Both the position numbers and the translations under genes were made by a program. This document shows, one piece after another, positions 1 through 5,236 of a stretch of DNA of 5,236 bases (the stretch's first letter is position 1; every line of letters starts with the position of its first letter). This DNA is from an uncultured Clostridia bacterium (GTDB lineage Bacteria > Bacillota > Clostridia > Oscillospirales > CAG-272). The notes below the pieces were generated by a model that searched no databases, had not been told where the DNA came from, and saw only the letters and a program-made list of their open reading frames with translations. The DNA lies in assembly GCA_946055715.1 (NCBI GenBank), contig CAMGGT010000084.1:1-5236 (forward strand). Direction: 5' to 3'.

Positions 1-537
1 CCCCTCTGCGCCCGTTGCCGCGAGAATGGCGTTGATGGTTGCCCCCACCGACACGGTCTCAAATGTGATGTCTGTGCCGACCAGTCGGTCTGCTTGCAGG
101 TGGATGCGGTCTTTTCCTTCTGTGACGGTCGCCCCCAGCGCGCGAAAGGCAAGCAGGTGCTGGTCGATGGGGCGAAGCCCCAACGCGCAGCCACCCGGCA
201 ACAGACACCCCGCCTCCCCGAAGCGCCCAAGACCTGCCCCCAGCAGGTAGACCGAGCCGCGGATGCCGCGCACCTCTTCGCAGGCCGCGGTGACGCCGCA
301 CGCGCCAGAGCAGTCGACGACATACCCGTTCTTGTGAATCCGCCGCACGTCCACCCCCAGGCGGCGCAGAATGTCAAGTGAGAGAGCAACGTCCCCGATG
401 TCCGGCAGGTTTTCTATGGCGCACCGACCGCTTACCAAAAGCGTGGCAAACAGCACGGGCAACGCGGCGTTTTTGGCCCCGCTGACCGCAACCGTACCGC
501 AGAGCGGCCGGCTGCCCTCGATGATGATTTTCTTCAT
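1..537 (-). CDS. murA: MurA, UDP-N-acetylglucosamine 1-carboxyvinyltransferase (N-terminal part, cut by left edge)
   Basis: MurA transfers enolpyruvyl from PEP to UDP-GlcNAc, the first committed cytoplasmic step of peptidoglycan synthesis. The 179 visible residues start MKKIIIEGSRPLCG and keep the family landmarks in order: the SGAKNAALP substrate loop (Lys22-Asn23), Arg93 in an IRGS segment (MRAS in E. coli), the mobile loop LPGGCALGLRPID with the catalytic, fosfomycin-target cysteine at Cys117 (codon 187-189), Arg122, and a VSVGAT segment near residues 159-164. Full-length MurA is about 420 residues, so the C-terminal part with the general-base aspartate lies outside the window. The ATG at 535-537 gives the usual family N-terminus. 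Only a weak GGA (547-549) precedes it, so the ribosome site is poor. The gene is separated from the upstream operon by about 200 bases and a terminator, so it probably has its own promoter. Other EPSP-synthase-fold enzymes lack the PGGC loop, so MurA is well supported; which MurA paralogue this is cannot be told. Confidence 0.95.
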   Translation of the reverse strand, partial: MKKIIIEGSRPLCGTVAVSGAKNAALPVLFATLLVSGRCAIENLPDIGDVALSLDILRRLGVDVRRIHKNGYVVDCSGACGVTAACEEVRGIRGSVYLLGAGLGRFGEAGCLLPGGCALGLRPIDQHLLAFRALGATVTEGKDRIHLQADRLVGTDITFETVSVGATINAILAATGAEG

Positions 538-562
538 TGTTTTGTGTCCATTCTGTGTGGCA

Positions 563-584
563 ATTGTACTCCAATGTCAGTATA
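563..584 (-). promoter_or_regulatory. Possible -10 elements upstream of murA
   Basis: On the minus strand two AT-rich hexamers, TATACT (579-584) and TACAAT (563-568), lie 26-47 bases before the murA start in otherwise GC-rich DNA. Each matches five of six bases of a vegetative -10 box. Neither has a convincing TTGACA-like element at 16-18 bases, so this is a weak candidate. The context supports a promoter somewhere here, because the preceding operon ends at a terminator and murA begins shortly afterwards. Confidence 0.25.
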
Positions 585-633
585 TGCCGCGCCGCGTTTT
601 CCGCTCTGCCTGCTGCTTGCATACAACGCCGCC

Positions 634-700
634 AAAACAAAAAAGGAATGTCTCACCGCTCCCGCAAGGGAAGCGTTGGTTTTGACATTCCTTTGTTTTT
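634..700 (-). terminator. Rho-independent terminator with long nested hairpin, possibly bidirectional
   Basis: A perfect 11-base inverted repeat (AAAGGAATGTC at 642-652, GACATTCCTTT at 684-694) encloses a second stem. Bases 657-663 (CGCTCCC) pair with 668-675 around a four-base loop at 664-667, with one bulged A. In the minus direction the hairpin runs into TTTTTTGTTTT (634-644), as expected for the end of the CPBP operon, whose last stop is at 738. In the plus direction it is followed by GTTTTT (695-700), so it could work both ways, although no plus-strand gene is seen. The 200-base gap between the CPBP gene and murA otherwise holds only the weak promoter candidates. The stem is long for a simple terminator, so it could also be a copy of a dispersed palindromic repeat serving as one. 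Confidence 0.8.
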
Positions 701-737
701 GGGACCTTGCCGCCCGCGGCGTGCGGACGGCGGCGGG

Positions 738-1691
738 TCATGCCCGGTTGGCTTTTTCTTTTTTGTCTGCCATCCGCCACAGCAGGCCGAACAGCAACAG
801 CACCAGGATCAGTGTCATACCCAGCCCGGACTCCGGCCCGGCCGCACCGCCGGAGGTCAGCTCCCGCCCCTCTGTTGCGGCAAAGGCAAACAGGCGGGAA
901 GAGAAGACCGTGCCGCTGACCGTTCCGCCGAAGACACAGCCGATGAGCAGGTTGGAGATGCCGTGCAGGCACATGCTGCACACAATGTTGCCTGTGAGAT
1001 GGCAGAGCAGCGCCAGCACGCATCCCAAAAGAAACATATTGATGTATGACAGGAAGTTCATGCCCGAGGTCGCGTTCAGGATGATAAACACAAGCGAAGA
1101 GAAGACCACCGCCTGCCACAGCGGGCGCGTGCGCCGCCACTCCATAAAGAGATACCCGCGGAAGAGCACCTCTTCTTCCACACCTGCCAGCAACAGCCCC
1201 AGCGCCACAAGCACGGTGCGCACGGGCGAGACGGCGTCTGACGGGGAGAGGGTTGCCGCTTTGAGCAGCAGGGGCAGTCCCACGGCGGCCAGCGCGCAGG
1301 CAATACCCAGAAGGCACCCGAGCCCCGTGCGCGGCAGGGCTTTTTGGGTGGAAAGGCCGATGTCCGAGAGGGGCTGCTTGCGGATCTTTCTGCACCAGAA
1401 CAGCACCACGCCCACCACAAGCACAGAGGAGAGCAGAGAGACGATCACCACCCATTCGTTCTGCATGGCATTCAGGAGCTCTGTCTGCAACTGACCGAAA
1501 TACTGCTCTTCTGTAAGCGTACCCGTCCGCAACTGTTCCGCCATGTCCAGAAGCGTCGGGCCTATGATGATATAAACGACCGCCGTCACGGGGATCTGGC
1601 GGAAGAAGCCCCCCACAAGGGCCAGCAGAAGCAGAACGAGCATGTCATAAAACATCGAGCGGCGGTAAAGGGGAGAGGGATTTTGTTGCAT
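738..1691 (-). CDS. CPBP (CAAX protease/Abi) family intramembrane metalloprotease homologue, motif-2 His replaced by Asn
   Basis: This is a 317-residue polytopic membrane protein with about eight hydrophobic segments (roughly 16-33, 36-48, 79-99, 123-143, 157-172, 192-209, 213-230, 290-305). A polar stretch at about 50-79 and a basic tail (KKEKANR) flank them. The CPBP signature is in the second half: the EExxxR motif EEVLFR (Glu173, Glu174, Arg178) followed by GY, then F202-x3-N206, then H243-x3-N247. CPBP/Rce1-type enzymes normally have FxxxH at the second motif. Here that histidine reads as asparagine (AAC, 1074-1076), so catalysis may be altered or lost. Known relatives cleave prenylated proteins, process peptides or give bacteriocin self-immunity; the substrate here is unknown. 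The ATG is set by AAAGGAG (1699-1705) seven bases upstream. It lies 13 bases after the CotH lipoprotein stop, which makes it the last gene of that operon, and a terminator follows. The family call is firm; protease activity is not. Confidence 0.88.
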   Translation of the reverse strand: MQQNPSPLYRRSMFYDMLVLLLLALVGGFFRQIPVTAVVYIIIGPTLLDMAEQLRTGTLTEEQYFGQLQTELLNAMQNEWVVIVSLLSSVLVVGVVLFWCRKIRKQPLSDIGLSTQKALPRTGLGCLLGIACALAAVGLPLLLKAATLSPSDAVSPVRTVLVALGLLLAGVEEEVLFRGYLFMEWRRTRPLWQAVVFSSLVFIILNATSGMNFLSYINMFLLGCVLALLCHLTGNIVCSMCLHGISNLLIGCVFGGTVSGTVFSSRLFAFAATEGRELTSGGAAGPESGLGMTLILVLLLFGLLWRMADKKEKANRA

Positions 1692-1698
1692 GTTTCGG

Positions 1699-1705
1699 CT
1701 CCTTT
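1699..1705 (-). promoter_or_regulatory. Ribosome binding site of the CPBP gene
   Basis: AAAGGAG lies seven bases before the CPBP ATG, and its first A is the last base of the upstream TGA stop (1705-1707). This near-consensus site fixes the start at 1691. Its position suggests that ribosomes finishing the CotH gene can reinitiate here. Confidence 0.85.
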
Positions 1706-4173
1706 CAGGAGAGGGGAATAAACGTTGCCGTGAGGGTCACAGACCCCTCGGGCATCGCAAACTGCAGGGTGGCGGCCGCGGCATCGTCAATCGGAATGCC
1801 GTTTGCCTCCCAACCGGCAAACACATAGCCGTCTGCCGCGCGGGCAACTGCAGTCATGGTCATGCCGTCAAAATAGCGGAGGGTGACGCTTTCGCCGCCC
1901 TTCAGGGGAGAGACGGTGTTCAGCAAAACAGCACCGCCCTCGCCGGAGCAGAGGGTCAGCTCCCGCAACTCGCCCGACAGACCCATCACCTCTTTGAGGT
2001 GTTGTGCGGCATAGTCAAACCGCATTTCAAAAAAGGTGAAGAACCGACGGGTGCGACTGCGGTACATGGCCTCGTCCCGCACCGCGCCGCTGGAAGAATA
2101 TCCGTCAAAGCGGCTGTAATGGTTGGGCATATTGGGCGCATACAGCTCGATCATGTCCTCCAGCAGGGCACAGGCGCGCTCGGGTGCGAAGACATCCTGC
2201 GCCATGTCCAGAAATGTCAGGGCAAAGCGGGCGCAGAAATCTTCGTTTTGCAGCAGCCCCCACAAAAGGGAGTTGAATTCCGAAAACGCGGCCAACATTG
2301 TGTAGGGCATGACGACGGTGAAGGCGTTGGTGTCGTAATTATAGGAAGAATTGGCATAGCCCATGCTGAAGTCCATGTCGAAGAGGATAAACCGCCATTT
2401 TCCGTCGGCATAGGGGCTTTCGGGGTCGACGGTGCGGGTGCGCCAGCAGGCATAATTCTGCTTTTGCGACCAGTCTACATTGCACAGGTAGGTCTGTGCG
2501 CAGATATAGTCGATAAAACTCTCAATGTCTACCCGCTCGCATACGGCGCGGTAATTTTCCGCATCCGACATGTCGTTTTGCCGCACGAAGGCAAGCAGAT
2601 CGTTATAGTCGGCAAGGTCGGCCTCGGTGCCTTCTTCCAGGTTGCCTTTTTTGATGATGACCACATCGTCTTTGTTGACCTGATACTTATCGGCCAGTTC
2701 ATGTGCGGAGGTGCGGACATACATATTGTAGATGCCGTAATACTCCCCCTCCAGAAACACGACGCAGGGGCGGATGGGGGAAACATCCGCCGCCCTTTCC
2801 CGCATCAGGGAAAAGACCAGTCCCTCGCCGAATTTGAAGTCGCGGTCATACCGAAGAACGATGGATTTGAGGGAATCCACCCCCTCAAACAACTGCCCGC
2901 CGATGCGGTTTTTGCCGTCATACTCCTCGCGGGCAAACAGCGCCATGCTCTTCTGCTGGTAGGCGCGGGTAGAGGAACCCTGCACCCGCACGCCCAACTG
3001 TTGAGAGACAAGCAGGGTGCCGTCGGTGTCAAAGCAGGTGAAGGAGACTTCGCGTTCCCATTCCTTGCCCCTGTTGTTCCAGTTTCTGTTGACGAAAATG
3101 CCGTCGGCGTTGGAATAGAGCGAGGAGGGCGTGGTGACAATGCTGACCACAGACAGACCCTTGTAGCCGTCCTTTTGGTCAAAGCCCACAAAATACACGC
3201 AGCTTTTTACCGAGGTCCCCCGCCCCTGCCCGTCGCGCAGGGCATAGCGCAACACGGTGGCCTTGTCGATCTGCACATCCGGGTAATACATGGAGGACGA
3301 AACGGCAATGTTTGAAAAATAGTTGTCCCGCTCGGAAGCGTCCCCAACCTCAAGCGGGGCGGTGTACGGTTGGGCCGTGCTTGATGTGCGCGGGTCGGTG
3401 CAGTCATAGAGGGTATAGTAGAGGGTATAGCCCTCGGGCACATCGATGGAAAGGGAAAAGGGCGAGGCGTAAAACCCGCTTTCGGCCGAGAGGGAGGCCT
3501 CTGCCTCCTCGGCTATTGCCTTGCCCGCGTTTGACTTGCGGGGGGAGGGCTCCATCAGCGACAGCATCTCTCCCCCATCGGTCATGCGGCCGTAGGAGAT
3601 GTCGGTGCCCATGGCCGGGCAGGTCATGCTGTCGATGGCGCGGCCGTCCGGGGCGGTCAGCCAAAGCGACTCTCCCGCGGCCGACACCTTAAAGGAAAGC
3701 CACAGGATGCTGTTGTGGGTCTGTTCGGCATAGACCTCGCCGCCCACCGCATAGCACAGAGCATAGCCACCCGCGGGAATGACCACATCCGGCAAAACAG
3801 TGCGGAAAGGGTCCTGATCGGTGTCGGAGACGCCACAGCCGAAAAGCGACAGCGACTCGTCGGTGGGGTTATACAGTTCGATATAATCGCAATAGTCGCC
3901 CGTCGGGCAGGCAAGGGTCGTTTCGTTGTCGGCGCAGACTTCGTTGATCTTTATCGTGCCGGGGGTGGCGATCTTGTGGCCGGAGGGAGAAAGGGCGGGC
4001 TGCTCGGTCGCGGGTAGGGTGGTCGCGGGCAGGGTTGCCGGAAGGGTCGTTTGGGGTGCGGTCGTGGAGGCATCGGAGCCGGTACTGCAACCCGACAGCA
4101 CCGACAGCAGCATGGTCGCCGCCAGCAGCAGGGGCAGGCATGACCTCAGCGCCTTTTTTGACATTTGTTTCAT
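1705..4173 (-). CDS. CotH-family kinase lipoprotein with LTD, chitobiase-C-like and InlB-repeat-like domains
   Basis: This 822-residue exported protein starts with a lipoprotein signal: basic KK and R, a hydrophobic core at about 12-26, and lipobox LSG-Cys29. A Thr/Pro/Ala linker follows (about 31-63, TLPAT repeats). Next come a lamin-tail-like domain (about 73-212; IKINEV, YIELYNPTDE, IPAGGYAL, ending PSPRKSN), a chitobiase/hexosaminidase C-terminal-like domain (about 228-330; SGFYASPFSLSI, YYTLYD), the CotH kinase domain (about 337-725), and an InlB-repeat-like tail (about 737-820; GYVFAGWEANG). Kinase landmarks are Lys408 in the GSSTRAYQQKS segment, FLEGEYYGIY (473-482), VVIIKKG (504-510), NVDWSQKQN (565-573), and Asp599/Asp601 in FDMDFS, the probable metal site. 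Bacillus CotH is a kinase-fold protein that phosphorylates spore-coat proteins CotB and CotG. The target here is unknown, and membrane anchoring points to a surface role. The ATG is supported by AAGGAG eight bases upstream and overlaps the preceding paralogue's stop. Confidence 0.9.
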   Translation of the reverse strand: MKQMSKKALRSCLPLLLAATMLLSVLSGCSTGSDASTTAPQTTLPATLPATTLPATEQPALSPSGHKIATPGTIKINEVCADNETTLACPTGDYCDYIELYNPTDESLSLFGCGVSDTDQDPFRTVLPDVVIPAGGYALCYAVGGEVYAEQTHNSILWLSFKVSAAGESLWLTAPDGRAIDSMTCPAMGTDISYGRMTDGGEMLSLMEPSPRKSNAGKAIAEEAEASLSAESGFYASPFSLSIDVPEGYTLYYTLYDCTDPRTSSTAQPYTAPLEVGDASERDNYFSNIAVSSSMYYPDVQIDKATVLRYALRDGQGRGTSVKSCVYFVGFDQKDGYKGLSVVSIVTTPSSLYSNADGIFVNRNWNNRGKEWEREVSFTCFDTDGTLLVSQQLGVRVQGSSTRAYQQKSMALFAREEYDGKNRIGGQLFEGVDSLKSIVLRYDRDFKFGEGLVFSLMRERAADVSPIRPCVVFLEGEYYGIYNMYVRTSAHELADKYQVNKDDVVIIKKGNLEEGTEADLADYNDLLAFVRQNDMSDAENYRAVCERVDIESFIDYICAQTYLCNVDWSQKQNYACWRTRTVDPESPYADGKWRFILFDMDFSMGYANSSYNYDTNAFTVVMPYTMLAAFSEFNSLLWGLLQNEDFCARFALTFLDMAQDVFAPERACALLEDMIELYAPNMPNHYSRFDGYSSSGAVRDEAMYRSRTRRFFTFFEMRFDYAAQHLKEVMGLSGELRELTLCSGEGGAVLLNTVSPLKGGESVTLRYFDGMTMTAVARAADGYVFAGWEANGIPIDDAAAATLQFAMPEGSVTLTATFIPLS
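4006..4047. repeat. 15-base tandem repeat in the linker of the CotH lipoprotein
   Basis: Two adjacent 15-base units (4006-4020 and 4021-4035) differ at one base. A shorter, more diverged third copy follows to about 4047. On the coding strand each unit encodes TLPAT, giving the sequence TTLPATLPATTLPAT just after the lipidated cysteine. Fifteen bases is a whole number of codons, so changes in copy number would keep the frame and only alter the length of the linker between the membrane anchor and the lamin-tail domain. Confidence 0.75.
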
Positions 4174-5236
4174 GGCAATATCTCCTTTTTGGCGGGCAGG
4201 GTGACCTCATGGCTGCTTTGCGCAGTCACGGTCGGGGCGGCAGAGGCCGAAAGGGTAAAGCCGGTGTGCTCCCATGTATAGCCGAGGATATAGGCGGGGC
4301 GGCGTTCAAAATACTGCGCAAAGCCCGCCATGCAGTCGCGGAATTCCGCCTCTCCGCCGGCTTCATTGCCGAACCGGCGATAATAGTTGGCCATGTTGGG
4401 AGCCAGTTTTTCTTCATAGACGGCAAGCAAGGCAACGGCGCGTTCGGGTGCGTATGCGCCTTTGGAGAGTTCGGCCATCTTTTGGGCGACGGCATAGCGG
4501 AATGTGCTGCTCTTCCAAAGCGACTTGACCAGCGGGTTTTCCAGCGGGCCGGAACCGGCAAAGGGCATGGAGGCGGTGTAGGTGTCGGTATCGTAGGAGT
4601 AATAGTTGCCCTCGCGGCTCCAGATGCCGATGCAGAAGTCCAGGTCATAGAGCATAAAGCGCCACTTGCCGTCTGCATAGGGGTTTTGCGGGTCGACCGT
4701 GCGGGCGCGGAAGCAGGCGATGTTCTGTTTGAGCGACCAGTCTTCGTTGCCGCACCAGATCTGAAAGCACAGATAATCCACAAAGCCGTCCATGTCCATC
4801 AGCTCGCATGCACGGGCATAGTTTGCGGCCACCGACATGTTGTTGTTGCAGATGTAGGAAATGAATTGGTTGTAGGTGGTCAGGTCGCTTGCCACCCCCT
4901 CTTCCAGCGCACCCTTCTTGATGATGACCACATTGTCGCGATCAATGCCATAGTGGGTCTCTACATACTGCTTGGTGTATTTTTCGAGGATGGTATAGAT
5001 GCCGTAATATTCCCCATCCAGGAAGACGGCGCAATGCCGGCTTTTGGCCGTGGCAAATCCCTGGCCTGCGGCCAGCTCATTGAGGTAGGCCTCATGAAAT
5101 TTCAGCGACCCGTCATAACGCAGGTAAAAGGATTTCAGGTAGTCCACACCGTCAAAGAAGGTGTATCTGAATTCATTTCCGTCATACTGTTCGCGGGCAT
5201 ATACGGACAGACTCTTTTGCTGGAAGTCGCGGGTGG
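4170..5236 (-). CDS. Second CotH-family kinase (C-terminal 354 residues; N-terminus beyond right edge)
   Basis: The reading frame is open to the right edge, so the gene is truncated by the window. The GTG at 5145-5147 is an internal valine (DGVDYLKS), not a start. The visible part is a CotH kinase domain colinear with residues 402 onward of the downstream paralogue: Lys7 in TRDFQQKS, FLDGEYYGIY (71-80), NVVIIKKG (101-108), NEDWSLKQN (163-171), ADGKWRF, and Asp197/Asp199 in YDLDF, the probable metal-binding pair. The 39-residue block starting at Asp165 (4626-4742) matches residues 567-605 of the neighbour at 28 positions. The candidate active-site residues are all kept, so it looks functional. 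After the kinase domain it has only a short tail (about 312-354, ending in AKKEILP) and lacks the InlB-like domain of its neighbour. Signal peptide and N-terminal domains cannot be seen. Its TGA overlaps the next start by four bases, so the two are probably translated together. The phosphoacceptor is unknown. Confidence 0.88.
   Translation of the reverse strand, partial: TRDFQQKSLSVYAREQYDGNEFRYTFFDGVDYLKSFYLRYDGSLKFHEAYLNELAAGQGFATAKSRHCAVFLDGEYYGIYTILEKYTKQYVETHYGIDRDNVVIIKKGALEEGVASDLTTYNQFISYICNNNMSVAANYARACELMDMDGFVDYLCFQIWCGNEDWSLKQNIACFRARTVDPQNPYADGKWRFMLYDLDFCIGIWSREGNYYSYDTDTYTASMPFAGSGPLENPLVKSLWKSSTFRYAVAQKMAELSKGAYAPERAVALLAVYEEKLAPNMANYYRRFGNEAGGEAEFRDCMAGFAQYFERRPAYILGYTWEHTGFTLSASAAPTVTAQSSHEVTLPAKKEILP
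4182..4187 (-). promoter_or_regulatory. Ribosome binding site of the CotH lipoprotein gene, inside the upstream cotH paralogue
   Basis: AAGGAG lies eight bases before the ATG at 4171-4173, within the last codons of the upstream CotH gene (it encodes part of the C-terminal KKEILP). With the ATGA start-stop overlap at 4170-4173, this is a typical arrangement for translational coupling. It favours the first Met of MKQMSKK over Met4. Confidence 0.85.

Noticed and set aside
371..685. Plus-strand small frames across the murA 5' region and intergenic gap
   Set aside because: They are antisense to the clear MurA reading frame or cross the terminator, have no ribosome site, and show no similarity I recognise.
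544..1494. 316-codon plus-strand frame and a 292-codon alternative minus frame (577-1455)
   Set aside because: Both overlap the CPBP gene in other frames, run across the terminator hairpin, and have low-complexity Arg/Ala/Ser/Pro-rich translations with no CPBP-like or other motifs.
1690..3315. 541-codon open frame on the plus strand
   Set aside because: It lies wholly antisense to the CotH lipoprotein gene, whose signal peptide, domains and motifs are clear. The translation has no recognisable domain and no good ribosome site. Long antisense frames are expected when GC-rich coding DNA rarely uses codons whose complements are stops.
4170..5147. GTG at 5145-5147 as the start of the upstream CotH gene
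   Set aside because: The frame is open through to the edge and the upstream codons (TRDFQQKS...FFDG) align with the paralogue's kinase domain, so the GTG is an internal valine.
1..5236. CRISPR array, tRNA/rRNA gene or insertion sequence
   Set aside because: I saw no spaced direct repeats, no tRNA cloverleaf or CCA end, no rRNA-like stretch, and no transposase or terminal inverted repeats. The only repeats are the linker 15-mer and the terminator palindrome.

Overview
The window is 5,236 bases of GC-rich bacterial DNA, and every gene I can support lies on the minus strand. The content suggests a Gram-positive, low-oxygen Clostridia-type organism (an Oscillospiraceae/Ruminococcaceae-like gut bacterium is my best guess). 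The grounds are consensus AAGGAG ribosome sites, a lipoprotein signal on a CotH-family protein, CotH, lamin-tail and chitobiase-C-like domains on one exported protein, and a CPBP membrane protease. The taxonomic placement is inference; no rRNA or other marker is present.

Read in the direction of transcription (right to left), the window holds three tightly packed genes. (1) The C-terminal 354 residues of a CotH-family kinase run off the right edge (4170-5236). (2) A complete 822-residue CotH-family lipoprotein follows (1705-4173), its start overlapping the previous stop by four bases (ATGA). (3) A complete 317-residue CPBP/Abi-type intramembrane protease homologue (738-1691) starts 13 bases after the lipoprotein stop, with its ribosome site touching that stop. 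These three look like one translationally coupled operon. It ends at a strong nested hairpin with T tracts on both sides (about 634-700).

After a 200-base intergenic region comes a separate gene. The N-terminal 179 residues of MurA (UDP-GlcNAc enolpyruvyl transferase, peptidoglycan synthesis) run off the left edge (1-537).

The most interesting part is the cotH-cotH-CPBP unit. It combines two diverged kinase-fold paralogues, at least one of them lipid-anchored outside the membrane, with a polytopic protease homologue in which the motif-2 histidine appears to be asparagine. A joint role in modifying or processing surface or spore-coat proteins is plausible, but the sequence alone does not show it. 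No substrate with CotB/CotG-like repeats is visible here.
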